Below are positions 9,417 through 18,401 of a DNA stretch of 64,000 bases, one piece after another. Both the position numbers and the translations under genes were made by a program. Each line of letters starts with the position of its first letter. Within the stretch, counting starts at the first letter, position 1. This DNA comes from an uncultured Nioella sp. (GTDB lineage Bacteria > Pseudomonadota > Alphaproteobacteria > Rhodobacterales > Rhodobacteraceae). Where the stretch lies: assembly GCA_947498125.1 (NCBI GenBank), contig CANMJH010000001.1, positions 1,735,679 to 1,799,678 on the forward strand, written 5' to 3'. The notes beneath the pieces were generated by a model. It saw only the letters and a program-made list of their open reading frames with translations. It was not told the DNA's origin and did not search any database.

Positions 9417-10017
9417 ATCCACCCTTTCGCGCCGCGCCTTTTTCGGGCTCGGCACTGCCGCCGCCGCGTTGGCGCTGGCACCCGCACGCCTATGGGCCCT
9501 GACCACCAGCGAAGCGGAAACCCTTGTTCAAGGGGTCGTTGCGGACCTCTATGACGTTATCAATTCCGGCGCGTCTGAAGCACGGATGCTTACTGATTTT
9601 GAGGGTTTCCTCGATCGTTATGCAGATATGCCGATCATCGCCCAACAGGTAATGGGTGTTGATTGGCGCCGTGCCTCTTCCAGCCAGCGCACCCGGTTCA
9701 CCGCCGCTTTAAAGACCTATATTGCCCGCAAATATGGTCGCCGCTTTCGCGAACTTATCGGCGGCGACATCGAGGTGACAGGCGCGCGCTCCATTCGTCA
9801 ATTCTTTGAGGTGACATCCGAAGTCCGCTTGCGTGGCCGGTCGCCCTTTCAAGTTATCTGGCTGGTGTCAGACGGCTCAGGGCGCCCCCGGATCTTCAAT
9901 ATCGTGATGGAAGGCATCAACCTTTCCACCGCGGAACGCGAAGAAGTTGGCGCGCTTCTGGATCGCAATGGCGGCAATATAGACGCCCTGATTTCAGATC
10001 TGCAAAACGCGGCCTAG
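9406..10017 (+). CDS. mlaC: MlaC-type periplasmic phospholipid-binding protein
   Basis: A 203-residue ABC transporter auxiliary protein of the Tgt2/MlaC family, a periplasmic shuttle of phospholipids. The N-terminus has a Tat-like signal (SRRAFFGLG followed by an Ala/Leu stretch ending in LWA). Family segments such as RKYGRRFRELIG and FNIVMEGINLS are present. The ATG at 9406 overlaps the mlaA stop by 11 bp. In-frame ATGs at 9358, 9370, 9394 and 9406 lie inside the repeated end of mlaA, so the exact start is uncertain. The MlaFEDB transporter is not in the window. Confidence 0.87.
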   Translation: MPTKSTLSRRAFFGLGTAAAALALAPARLWALTTSEAETLVQGVVADLYDVINSGASEARMLTDFEGFLDRYADMPIIAQQVMGVDWRRASSSQRTRFTAALKTYIARKYGRRFRELIGGDIEVTGARSIRQFFEVTSEVRLRGRSPFQVIWLVSDGSGRPRIFNIVMEGINLSTAEREEVGALLDRNGGNIDALISDLQNAA

Positions 10018-10044
10018 CTTGCTTCGGGCCCAACCCTGCCCTAA

Positions 10045-10076
10045 TCATCCGGAGATCCTTCTTGACCTCCGGATGA
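10045..10076. terminator. Inverted repeat after mlaC
   Basis: Perfect 10-bp arms (TCATCCGGAG / CTCCGGATGA) enclose a 12-nt loop between the mlaC stop and the GTG of the next gene. No T-run follows, so it could equally stabilise the mlaAC transcript or act near the acyltransferase start 8 bp downstream. Confidence 0.4.
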
Positions 10077-10083
10077 CCGACCT

Positions 10084-12015
10084 GTGACTAACCCTGCCAC
10101 CATCCCTTACCGGTCTGAACTGGACGGGCTGCGCGCAATCGCAGTACTTGCAGTGTTGGGCTATCACGCCGGATATAACGACTTTGCAGGCGGCTTTGTT
10201 GGTGTTGATGTCTTCCTTGTCCTTTCGGGCTATTTGATCACTCAGCAAATCACAGTTGCCCAATCAGCGGGCCAGTTTCAGCCCGGTCTGTTTTGGCTAC
10301 GCCGAGCAAGGCGACTTTTACCTGCGATTGTACCGGTCCTGATCCTTTCGGCCCTATCTGCACTGATCCTTAAGGGCGACGGCGCCTTTCGTGAATTTGC
10401 CGGGCATTTCCTAAGTGCTGGATTCTTTTTCTCGAATTACCAATTCTTGGCAGAGGCGGATTACTTTGCTCGCGCCAGCGACACAAATCTGCTGTTGCAC
10501 ACATGGTCGCTGTCTCTGGAATGGCAGTTTTACCTCGTCACGCCTTTGCTTTTGATGGCCCTTGGCCAAAAAGGAACACGCGTGCAGCTTTTGGCGCTGT
10601 TTCTTGCCGCAATTCTTTCTTTTGCCCTAGCCGAGACGCTAATCCGCACGGATCGTGGGTCCTGGGCATTCTTTGGCGTCTTACCGCGCTATTGGGAATT
10701 TGCCCTTGGTGGCTGCATCGCGCTTGTTCCCCGCCTGCCGGGGCCCGGCGCACTGTATCGGCTTTTGGGGTTAACCCTGATCCTCTTTCCAGTGGTCAGC
10801 TACTCTGGCGGACTTTTCCCCGGCCTTGGCGCCGCGATGCCAGTTCTTGGCACCTGTTTTCTCCTCATTGCACCCGACCAGCGCATTGACCCTTTTCGGT
10901 GGCTTCTTAGCACACGGATCGTGACGTGGATCGGACTGCGGTCTTATGCGATTTATTTGGTGCATTGGCCGCTATTTGTGTCGGTGACACCCGCAAATAT
11001 GGGTAACTCGGAAGGCCCCCTTTCGGTTGCCTTGGTCGCCAGCATCATCCTTGGCCATCTCATTTTCCGGTATATCGAGCTTCCCATCCGCAATGGGGCC
11101 CGATTTAAGCCCATTCCGGCGATGCTGCGCTATGGCGGCGGCGTGTTAGCGGGCGTTTTGGCGATTTGGGCGATCATGTTCTCGCCGGTCGCCCACGCTC
11201 TGCGCACGAGCCTACCTTTGGCGCCAGTTCGCACCGCCCTGACCGAGATTGACAGTGCGCGCACCGCGTATTTCGTACTTCAGGAGCAATTGAATTCAGG
11301 CGGCGTCGCCACGGCCCGTATCTGCAGTTTCGACGATATCGCGACGCGGGACGCCATGCTTGATTGCCTGACGTCTGGCCCGGAACCTGAGATCTTGTTG
11401 ATAGGTGACAGCCATGGGCGGGATACGCTTGCAGCCCTTACCCTTGCCTATCCGGAGCAGCCGTTTGCAATGCTGCACCAATCGTCTTGCGTGCCTGCCA
11501 GCTATGTCCGGGGGGCCAGCATTTGTTTCCCTGACCTTGAGGCGATCTTGGATACGCTTGCGGAACAAGAGGCTTTACCACCGGTTATTCTTTCCGCACG
11601 CTGGCTGGCCGGAGAGCATGTTCACACGGCCCGTGTCATCACACAGCTTGCAACACTGGAAACACCACTTTTGATTATCGGCCCCGGCCCAACCTTTTCC
11701 GAGCCCTTGGAAACTGTTGCAATCGAAGTTGGTTTAGATGGGGCTGCTCTTGCTGACTTGCCGGGCTTGGGAAGCGACCGCCTTGCTTTTAACGCCGCCG
11801 CCGTATCCGATGAATTGCAAGGGTGGGCGAGCGACGAAGGCGCCGGATACATCGACCGCTTTGGGTTCTTCTGTCCAGATGAGTATTGCGAAATCTCGCG
11901 GGACGGAGATCTTCTTTATTTCGATGAACAACATCTCAGCCTGCCGGGCCTGACCCTCTACGCGGCTTTTTTGAACGAGGCGCCAGCATTGCAGCGCCTC
12001 ATTTCAGTACGTTAA
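10084..12015 (+). CDS. OafA/YrhL-type O-acyltransferase with C-terminal SGNH domain
   Basis: A 643-residue inner-membrane protein with a GTG start. The N-terminal acyltransferase-3 domain begins with ELDGLRAIAVLAVLGYH and has about ten transmembrane segments up to residue 370. The C-terminal extracytoplasmic SGNH esterase-like domain has GDSHG at 441-445 and the catalytic-type D614/H617 (FDEQHLS). Such fusions transfer acetyl groups to lipopolysaccharide O-antigen or other surface glycans. The target here is unknown; no glycan cluster is adjacent. Its 3' end overlaps the convergent penicillin-binding protein gene by 4 bp. Confidence 0.9.
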   Translation: MTNPATIPYRSELDGLRAIAVLAVLGYHAGYNDFAGGFVGVDVFLVLSGYLITQQITVAQSAGQFQPGLFWLRRARRLLPAIVPVLILSALSALILKGDGAFREFAGHFLSAGFFFSNYQFLAEADYFARASDTNLLLHTWSLSLEWQFYLVTPLLLMALGQKGTRVQLLALFLAAILSFALAETLIRTDRGSWAFFGVLPRYWEFALGGCIALVPRLPGPGALYRLLGLTLILFPVVSYSGGLFPGLGAAMPVLGTCFLLIAPDQRIDPFRWLLSTRIVTWIGLRSYAIYLVHWPLFVSVTPANMGNSEGPLSVALVASIILGHLIFRYIELPIRNGARFKPIPAMLRYGGGVLAGVLAIWAIMFSPVAHALRTSLPLAPVRTALTEIDSARTAYFVLQEQLNSGGVATARICSFDDIATRDAMLDCLTSGPEPEILLIGDSHGRDTLAALTLAYPEQPFAMLHQSSCVPASYVRGASICFPDLEAILDTLAEQEALPPVILSARWLAGEHVHTARVITQLATLETPLLIIGPGPTFSEPLETVAIEVGLDGAALADLPGLGSDRLAFNAAAVSDELQGWASDEGAGYIDRFGFFCPDEYCEISRDGDLLYFDEQHLSLPGLTLYAAFLNEAPALQRLISVR

Positions 12016-14186
12016 TTTCGGTCGTTATTGCCAAGCAGTCCCAACACTTCCATCAGGATTTGCTGCGCCAGGTCGGGCTGATCTGACTCAACTAGTTCTG
12101 GCTCAGGCGGGCGGGCCTCGGCAATCGGGTCAATCATTGGCAAGGGGCGCGGAGGGATGCCGTCATGGATGGTTTCCATCGTCTGACGCCAAATCTCGGC
12201 AGGCAAACCGCCGCCTGTCACGCCGCGCAATGGAGTATTGTCATCATACCCCATCCAAACGCCGGCAACATAATCCGCCGTGAACCCAATGAACCACGCA
12301 TCGCGGGCCGCTTGCGTCGTGCCGGTTTTGCCTGCAACAGGCCGGTCCGGCAGTTGCGCGCGGCTGCCGGTGCCATTGGCAACAACTTCGGCCATCATAT
12401 AGGTCAACTGCCGCGCGGCAAATTCCGAGATTACACGCTCGCGAATACCACCGCCCTGCCCCATCAGAGGTTCAGAATCGCCCAGGAGGCGCAAATCGAC
12501 TAACCCGTAAGGCGTCACAGCCGAGCCGCCATTTAGAATGCCTGCATATGCACCCGTCATTTCAATAAGCGTGCTTTCGGACGCGCCAAGCGCCAAGGCT
12601 GGACCAAGAGCCAGATCACTGTCGATGCCGAATTGCGAGGCAACCTCACGCACCAAATCGCGCCCGGATTCTTCGGATAAGCGCACGGCAGGCGTATTGA
12701 GCGAGGCCCGAAGTGCGTCGGTTAGCGTCACCTCGCCGTAAAACTCATTTGTATAGTTGCGAGGGCAATATTCGCCAGATCCCGGCACATTCATACAAAG
12801 CGCGGCGTCAAGGATCATATCGTCAAAACGCCAGCCAAGATCCAAGGCCGTTGCGTAGACGAATGGTTTAAAGGCCGATCCGGTTTGGCGGCTTGCCATC
12901 GTTGCGCGGTTGAAAAGACCTGGGCCCGTCTGTCGCCCGCCCACCATTGCGCGGATCGCGCCATCGGCGGACATGACGATAATGGCAGCCTGAGCCTCGG
13001 ACCCTTCACTGACCTGATTGGTAAAGACATCTGCCAACGCCGCCTCGGCTGCCGCTTGCATCAAGGGATCAAATGTCGTGCGCAGGATCACATCCTCGGT
13101 TGTTTCCCGCAGCAAGAAGTTCGGCCCTTGTGTCATCACCCAATCTGCAAAGAAGTCGCCGGTATTGTCTAACGCTTGCGCCGAGAGGGTGGCGGGATTC
13201 GCGCGCGCCGTGTCAGCCTCAGCGTCGCTCAAATACCCCTGATCTTCCATTAGTCCCAAAACCAGATTAGCGCGCTCTTGGCTGCGAAGCAGGTTCGACG
13301 TTGGCGCAAACCGCGATGGCGCGGTTAAAAGACCCGCCAACATCGCGCCTTCCTGCGGCGTGATCTCGGCCGCTGAATGCCCGAAATAGCGCTGTGATGC
13401 AGCCTCGACCCCATAAGCTCCGCCGCCCATATAGGCGCGGTTGAGGTAGATCGTCAGGATCTCGTCCTTGGTATAGCGCAGCTCCATCGCCAGCGCGTAG
13501 GTCATCTCCTGGATTTTCCGCCACATCGAGCCGCGACGGCAATCTGCCTCGTAGGAGGCTTCATCTTCCCAGATATCAGGATCAAAGTCGCGCCCTAGGC
13601 ACATCAGCTTGGCGACCTGCTGCGTGATGGTTGACCCGCCATGGCCCGATAGCGGTCCCCGCCCTTCTCGAAGGTTAATGCGAATCGCAGAGGCGATGCC
13701 GCGCGGACTTACGCCTAAATGACGATAGAATCGGCGATCTTCAGTCGCGACAATTGCGTTAACCAAATGTTCAGACGCTGTTTCGGTATCCGTCAGCCCG
13801 CCAAATTGCGCGCCGCGCCATGCAAAGACGTTTCCGTCGCGATCCAAAAGCGTGACCGAACCGCGTTGGCGGCCGTCTACCACTTCGCTGACATCTGGCA
13901 ATGTCGTGTAGAAATACCCAACCGCCAAAGCCACCATCAGCATGACCACAACCGTGCCGCGCCATAGCAATCCAAAAATAATCCGGAAAATCAGTCGAAA
14001 TAGCCCACCAATGGCGCCTAGGATACCGCCGCGCGCTGTCTTTTTCTTCCGCCCAGATGTTCGTCGACGTGACGATGATGTCGACGCCGGTTTTTTCTTT
14101 TTTGCAGGCGCCGTGTTGCGCCGATCGGCGACAAGCCGTCGGTTGCCGCCCTGACCGCGGCCGCGTCGATTTCCAGATCCACTCAT
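12012..14186 (-). CDS. Class A penicillin-binding protein (transglycosylase/transpeptidase)
   Basis: A 724-residue bifunctional peptidoglycan synthase. A strongly basic cytoplasmic N-terminus (about 60 residues rich in Arg and Lys) precedes one transmembrane helix (about 62-95). The glycosyltransferase-51 domain has its catalytic Glu at E149 (ATEDRRFYRH). The transpeptidase domain has SAFK (S437-K440), SLN (495-497) and KTGT (620-623). It ends in a Pro/Glu-rich tail. It is divergent from glnK. Confidence 0.92.
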   Translation of the reverse strand: MSGSGNRRGRGQGGNRRLVADRRNTAPAKKKKPASTSSSRRRTSGRKKKTARGGILGAIGGLFRLIFRIIFGLLWRGTVVVMLMVALAVGYFYTTLPDVSEVVDGRQRGSVTLLDRDGNVFAWRGAQFGGLTDTETASEHLVNAIVATEDRRFYRHLGVSPRGIASAIRINLREGRGPLSGHGGSTITQQVAKLMCLGRDFDPDIWEDEASYEADCRRGSMWRKIQEMTYALAMELRYTKDEILTIYLNRAYMGGGAYGVEAASQRYFGHSAAEITPQEGAMLAGLLTAPSRFAPTSNLLRSQERANLVLGLMEDQGYLSDAEADTARANPATLSAQALDNTGDFFADWVMTQGPNFLLRETTEDVILRTTFDPLMQAAAEAALADVFTNQVSEGSEAQAAIIVMSADGAIRAMVGGRQTGPGLFNRATMASRQTGSAFKPFVYATALDLGWRFDDMILDAALCMNVPGSGEYCPRNYTNEFYGEVTLTDALRASLNTPAVRLSEESGRDLVREVASQFGIDSDLALGPALALGASESTLIEMTGAYAGILNGGSAVTPYGLVDLRLLGDSEPLMGQGGGIRERVISEFAARQLTYMMAEVVANGTGSRAQLPDRPVAGKTGTTQAARDAWFIGFTADYVAGVWMGYDDNTPLRGVTGGGLPAEIWRQTMETIHDGIPPRPLPMIDPIAEARPPEPELVESDQPDLAQQILMEVLGLLGNNDRN

Positions 14187-14298
14187 TCTGATACCTGCTC
14201 AGGTTCTTTTTTTTACAGAATACGCTAATCCGGACCGATTGTGGAGGGGCATACACAAAACAGTAAATTAATCGTTTGCCTGTTTTTTAGACATTCGC

Positions 14299-14321
14299 AC
14301 AATTTTTTGCCGAAAAATTGT
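14299..14321. promoter_or_regulatory. Perfect inverted repeat in the glnK upstream region
   Basis: ACAATTTTT and AAAAATTGT form a perfect 9-bp inverted repeat around a TGCCG centre, about 120 bp upstream of glnK and 110 bp upstream of the divergent penicillin-binding protein gene. It is AT-rich in an otherwise GC-rich background and could be a regulator-binding site. It does not match an NtrC site or a sigma-54 promoter that I can recognise. Confidence 0.4.
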
Positions 14322-14440
14322 AACCCCCGCGAGATCGCCCTGATTCTTTTGCCCGATTTCGTTGCACTTCACTGACCTTACCTCTGTTTTACCCCTCATC
14401 AGGGCCCGTTTTGGGCCTGCAATACCAAAGGGGTGCCCCT

Positions 14441-14779
14441 ATGAAACTTATCATCGCAGCCATTAAGCCGTTCAAGCTCGAGGAGGTTCGCGAAGCACTG
14501 ACCTCCATCGGCGTTCGCGGCATGATGGTCACCGAGATCAAAGGTTTCGGTTCGCAGTCTGGCCATACCGAAATCTATCGCGGCGCAGAATACGCCGTGA
14601 ACTTTGTACCGAAAGTCAAACTTGAGGTCGTCGTGCCAGCCAGCATGGCCGATCAGGTTGTCGAAACCATCCAATCCACCGCGAAAACGGACAAGATCGG
14701 CGACGGCAAGATCTTCGTTCTGGATGTAAACGCTGCTGTTCGCGTGCGGACCGGCGAAACCAACGAAGACGCGCTGTAA
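14441..14779 (+). CDS. glnK: P-II nitrogen regulatory protein GlnK
   Basis: A 112-residue trimeric signal protein that binds ATP/ADP and 2-oxoglutarate and controls the ammonium channel. The T-loop tyrosine Y51, target of uridylylation by GlnD, is present in YRGAEYAVNF. The C-terminal VRVRTGETNEDAL matches the family. The ATG at 14441 is chosen because it starts with the invariant MKLIIAAIKP; an in-frame ATG 30 bp upstream would add ten unrelated residues. Position 27 bp upstream of amtB gives the classical glnK-amtB operon. Confidence 0.96.
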   Translation: MKLIIAAIKPFKLEEVREALTSIGVRGMMVTEIKGFGSQSGHTEIYRGAEYAVNFVPKVKLEVVVPASMADQVVETIQSTAKTDKIGDGKIFVLDVNAAVRVRTGETNEDAL

Positions 14780-14806
14780 GCCGCGCTGTTCAAAAGGATA
14801 ACACGA

Positions 14807-16117
14807 ATGACACGCACATCCCTCCTTTCTTTGACGGCCCTCGCGGCTGTCATGCCCGTCGCGGGGCTGGCCCAAGAGGCTGGCGGCGAAGCGGCGCTTC
14901 ACACATCTTACATTCTGACGACCCTGCTGTTCCTCATCGGCGGTTTCCTCGTCTTTTGGATGGCTGCTGGTTTTGCCATGCTGGAAGCTGGCCTTGTTCG
15001 TTCCAAGAACGTTGCAATGCAGCTGACCAAGAACATCTCGCTCTTCTCCATCGCGGCCATCATGTACTGGCTGGTTGGCTTCGGCATCATGTATCCCGGC
15101 GAATGGCTGATTGAAGGCTGGCTTGGCCCGTTCTTCGCGATCACCTCGCTCGAGCCTGTTGGCCTTGAAGGCGTTGAGACCGCACTCGACTATGCGTCGG
15201 TTGGCTCTGACTTCTTCTTCCAGTTGATGTTCTGCGCCACTACCGCGTCGATCGTTTCTGGTACCTTGGCTGAGCGCATCAAACTGTGGCCCTTCCTGAT
15301 CTTCGTTGTTGTCCTGACCGGCTTCATCTACCCAATCGAAGCATCCTGGCAGTGGGGCGGCGGCTGGTTGTCCGAGCTTGGTTTCTCTGACTTCGCGGGT
15401 TCGACCCTTGTTCACGCAGCAGGCGGTTTCGCAGCGCTGGCCGGTGCCATTGTTCTTGGCCCACGTATCGGCAAGTACAAAGATGGCAAAACCGTTCCAA
15501 TGCCTGGTTCCAACTTGGCCCTCGCAACGCTTGGTACATTCATCCTGTGGCTCGGTTGGTTCGGCTTTAATGGCGGCTCGCAGCTGGCAATGGGCACCAT
15601 CGGTGACGTAGCTGACGTATCGCGCATCTTCGCCAACACCAACATGGCTGCTGCTGCAGGCGCTATTGCTGCTCTGCTGATGACCCAGATCATGTTCGGC
15701 AAAGCTGACCTTACGATGGTTCTGAACGGCGCACTTGCTGGCCTCGTATCGATCACGGCTGAGCCTCTGGCCCCATCTCTGTTCGGTTCGCTTCTGACCG
15801 GTGCTGTTGGCGGTGTCATCGTTGTCTTCACTGTTCCTTTGCTGGACCGCCTGAAGATCGACGACGTTGTTGGTGCCATCCCTGTTCACCTGATTGCAGG
15901 TATCTGGGGCACGCTTGCTGTTGCCTTCTACACCGGCAACTGGGGTGCACAGATCACAGGTATCGTCGCTATCGGCGCCTTCACCTTCGTGACCTCGCTG
16001 ATCTTCTTCATCGTCATCAAAGGCGTGATGGGCCTGCGGGTTTCCGAAGAAGACGAAATCAATGGTCTCGATATGGCCGAACTGGGTATGGAAGCATATC
16101 CTGAGTTCACCAACTAA
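14807..16117 (+). CDS. amtB: Ammonium channel AmtB
   Basis: A 436-residue inner-membrane ammonium transporter with a cleavable-looking signal peptide (first 22 residues) and about eleven transmembrane segments. The two pore histidines are recognisable in HAAGGFAALAGA and HLIAGIWGTL. Codon use is strongly biased towards GC-ending codons, which suggests high expression and produces a long open frame on the opposite strand. Expression would rise under nitrogen limitation together with glnK. Confidence 0.96.
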   Translation: MTRTSLLSLTALAAVMPVAGLAQEAGGEAALHTSYILTTLLFLIGGFLVFWMAAGFAMLEAGLVRSKNVAMQLTKNISLFSIAAIMYWLVGFGIMYPGEWLIEGWLGPFFAITSLEPVGLEGVETALDYASVGSDFFFQLMFCATTASIVSGTLAERIKLWPFLIFVVVLTGFIYPIEASWQWGGGWLSELGFSDFAGSTLVHAAGGFAALAGAIVLGPRIGKYKDGKTVPMPGSNLALATLGTFILWLGWFGFNGGSQLAMGTIGDVADVSRIFANTNMAAAAGAIAALLMTQIMFGKADLTMVLNGALAGLVSITAEPLAPSLFGSLLTGAVGGVIVVFTVPLLDRLKIDDVVGAIPVHLIAGIWGTLAVAFYTGNWGAQITGIVAIGAFTFVTSLIFFIVIKGVMGLRVSEEDEINGLDMAELGMEAYPEFTN

Positions 16118-16146
16118 ATTCAAACCAACGAATTTAAGTAGCATCT

Positions 16147-16174
16147 GGGCGCTCCTTCGGGGGCGCCCTTTCTT
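16147..16174 (+). terminator. Rho-independent terminator of glnK-amtB
   Basis: A 9-bp stem (GGGCGCTCC / GGGGCGCCC, one G-T pair) with a TTCG tetraloop is followed by TTTCTT, about 30 bp after the amtB stop. Confidence 0.85.
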
Positions 16175-16304
16175 GTCTGGATCGGGGTAAAGAGGTGAGG
16201 CCGCTCAAATATCTATTCCATCGCGCCCCGCCGAGATTTGAACTTTCCGCACAGAACGACTAAGTTATCCAAAATCAACAAAAAAACTATTGAGTGGTTT
16301 CTAA

Positions 16305-16763
16305 ATGTTAGATCAGATCCAATCTGTCGTAGCCGGCCTTTTTGGCCCTATGGTGCGACGCCCCAAAATGTTGCAGATGGCCGCGCTATGCCATCGCGGT
16401 GAAGGGGAGCACAGAGAATTTCTGCTGGTAACCAGTCGCAATACAGCTCGATGGATCATCCCAAAAGGGTGGCCAATTCGCGGGCTGAAATCCAATGAGA
16501 CAGCCCAACAAGAAGCGTGGGAAGAGGCCGGCGTAAAAGACAGCGTTGTCACCGAAACCCCGGTTGGAACATACACATACGAAAAAGAACGGGCGAATGG
16601 TTTTTCCGTTCCAGTAGAAACCCTGGTCTATTCGGTCGCGGTCGAGAAGCTGTCAGAAGAGTTCCCGGAAGCCCACGAACGCAAACGCAAATGGGTCAGC
16701 GCTGATCGCGCCGCTGAGCTGGTGAATGAGCCCGAATTGAAGTCGATTTTCCGCAAGCTTTAG
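16305..16763 (+). CDS. NUDIX hydrolase, diphosphoinositol-polyphosphate phosphohydrolase-like
   Basis: A 152-residue NUDIX protein. The Nudix box runs from GWPIRGLKSNETA to QQEAWEEAGV (about residues 56-78). The Arg of the usual REUXEE core is replaced by Gln (QEAWEE), while the metal-binding glutamates are kept. WIIPKGW and the WVSADRAAEL segment resemble bacterial homologues of DIPP enzymes that cleave diadenosine polyphosphates or polyphosphate-like substrates. It lies just before the phosphate transporter gene, separated by the possible Pho box. Confidence 0.85.
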   Translation: MLDQIQSVVAGLFGPMVRRPKMLQMAALCHRGEGEHREFLLVTSRNTARWIIPKGWPIRGLKSNETAQQEAWEEAGVKDSVVTETPVGTYTYEKERANGFSVPVETLVYSVAVEKLSEEFPEAHERKRKWVSADRAAELVNEPELKSIFRKL

Positions 16764-16789
16764 AGGCGCGAGCGTCCGTCCGCACTCAA

Positions 16790-16819
16790 CTGTTGATTAA
16801 ACTGTCATAAACCCGTTAC
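16790..16819 (+). promoter_or_regulatory. Possible Pho box upstream of the phosphate transporter
   Basis: CTGTCAT (16802-16808), AAAC, then CCGTTAC (16813-16819) give two PhoB half-sites with an 11-bp period. A weaker third half-site, CTGTTGA, lies at 16790-16796. The gene start is 31 bp downstream. The match to the CTGTCAT direct-repeat consensus is good in the first unit and partial in the others. Whether PhoB would activate or repress cannot be read from sequence; in Sinorhizobium, pit is repressed by PhoB. Confidence 0.5.
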
Positions 16820-16849
16820 AGAACGCCCTAAATTCGGGGGACGATAGTT

Positions 16850-18334
16850 ATGACAGATGAACAGGGCGATCCACGCCATCTTGAGACGCTGGACCGTGAC
16901 CTAGCGCGGTTTTCAAATCTGGAGATCGCGACAAGTATGATTGCCCGCCCCATGGTGGGTCTTGGGGTTTCACTGGTTTTTGTCCTGATTGCCGGCATTG
17001 CAGCAATGTTATTTTTCGGACAAACGAACAATACTCTGATCGTTGTGATTGCGGCCTGTCTGGGCGCCTATATGGCCCTGAACATTGGTGCGAATGACGT
17101 TGCCAATAACATGGGGCCCGCTGTCGGCGCGAACGCACTTTCAATGGGCGGCGCGATTGCAATTGCGGTAATCTTCGAAAGCGCCGGCGCATTGATCGCG
17201 GGTGGAGACGTTGTGTCGACCATCGCCAAAGGCATCATCGCGCCTGAAAGCATGGGCACGGCTTCGGTCTTTATCTGGGCGATGATGGCCGCCCTCCTCT
17301 CAGCGGCGCTATGGGTCAATTTGGCCACTTGGGTTGGCGCGCCCGTCTCGACCACCCACTCGGTTGTGGGCGGGGTTATGGGCGCAGGTATCGCGGCAGC
17401 GGGCTTTGCGGCCGTCAACTGGCCAACGATGGGCACCATTGCCGCAAGCTGGGTTATTTCGCCGGTTCTGGGCGGCACGATCGCTGCGGCTTTCCTTGCG
17501 CTCATTAAATCCCGCATCATTTACCGAGATGACAAAATCGCGGCGGCCCGTGTTTGGGTCCCGATTTTGGTTGGCATCATGGCGGGTGCTTTTGCATCTT
17601 ATCTGGCTTTGAAAGGCCTTAAGAGGATCATTTCAATTGATCTGTTCACGGCCCTGTTGATCGGAGCAGCCATCGGTGTGCTTAGCTGGATCGCAATGAT
17701 CCCCGTGATCCGCAAACAATCTCAGGGCCTTGAAAATCGAAACAAATCACTAAAGGTTTTGTTCGGTATTCCGCTTGTGGTCTCTGCCGCTTTGCTAAGT
17801 TTTGCGCATGGCGCCAATGATGTTGCAAACGCAGTTGGCCCGTTGGCCGCTATCGTTCAGGCGTCGCAATCCGGCGACTTCACCCAAGTCGTTTCTATTC
17901 CAGTATGGGTCATGGTCATCGGCGCATTCGGCATCTCATTTGGCTTATTTCTTTTCGGTCCAAAACTGATCCGCATGGTGGGCAGCCAGATCACAAAGCT
18001 GAATCCGATGCGCGCCTATTGTGTTGCGCTTTCCGCTGCAATTACCGTGATTATTGCAAGCTGGTTGGGTCTGCCCGTCAGCTCGACCCACATTGCCGTT
18101 GGCGCGGTTTTCGGCGTTGGCTTTTTTCGGGAATGGGATGCTGAGCGGCGCATTCGCAAGGCCCGCATCAATATGCCCAATCGCGCACATTACCCGCCAG
18201 AAGAGCGCCGCCGCCGCAAGCTTGTCCGCAGGTCTCATTTCATGACGATTATTGCCGCTTGGGTGATTACGGTACCGGCCGCTGCCCTATTGTCCGGCGT
18301 GATCTTTTTCCTGATCAGCTCGATCATGGGCTAA
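16850..18334 (+). CDS. pit: Inorganic phosphate transporter, PiT family
   Basis: A 494-residue inner-membrane phosphate permease with about eleven transmembrane segments. The two PHO4 signatures are intact: ALNIGANDVANNMGP near residue 78 and FAHGANDVANAVGP near residue 318. About 40 hydrophilic residues precede the first membrane segment. There is no DUF47 (PhoU-like) gene beside it, unlike many pit operons. A strong terminator follows. Confidence 0.94.
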   Translation: MTDEQGDPRHLETLDRDLARFSNLEIATSMIARPMVGLGVSLVFVLIAGIAAMLFFGQTNNTLIVVIAACLGAYMALNIGANDVANNMGPAVGANALSMGGAIAIAVIFESAGALIAGGDVVSTIAKGIIAPESMGTASVFIWAMMAALLSAALWVNLATWVGAPVSTTHSVVGGVMGAGIAAAGFAAVNWPTMGTIAASWVISPVLGGTIAAAFLALIKSRIIYRDDKIAAARVWVPILVGIMAGAFASYLALKGLKRIISIDLFTALLIGAAIGVLSWIAMIPVIRKQSQGLENRNKSLKVLFGIPLVVSAALLSFAHGANDVANAVGPLAAIVQASQSGDFTQVVSIPVWVMVIGAFGISFGLFLFGPKLIRMVGSQITKLNPMRAYCVALSAAITVIIASWLGLPVSSTHIAVGAVFGVGFFREWDAERRIRKARINMPNRAHYPPEERRRRKLVRRSHFMTIIAAWVITVPAAALLSGVIFFLISSIMG

Positions 18335-18345
18335 AATGTCGGAAC

Positions 18346-18380
18346 AAAAAAAGCCCCGCTAATCCGGCGGGGCTTTTTTT
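18346..18380. terminator. Bidirectional terminator between pit and trxA
   Basis: An A-run, an 8-bp stem (AGCCCCGC / GCGGGGCT, loop TAATCCG) and a T-run make a symmetric terminator that serves the rightward pit gene and the leftward trxA operon. Confidence 0.92.
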
Positions 18381-18401
18381 GTTTACGTTCTTTATCGTGG
18401 C

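Noticed and set aside
14330..14380. Sigma-54 promoter for glnK
   Set aside because: A TTGCA element is present, but the upstream TGGC element at the fixed 5-bp spacing is missing.
14399..16144. Open frame of 581 codons on the minus strand opposite glnK-amtB
   Set aside because: It is the exact antisense of amtB, whose biased codon use removes stops from the opposite strand. The translation is low in hydrophobic residues and matches no family.
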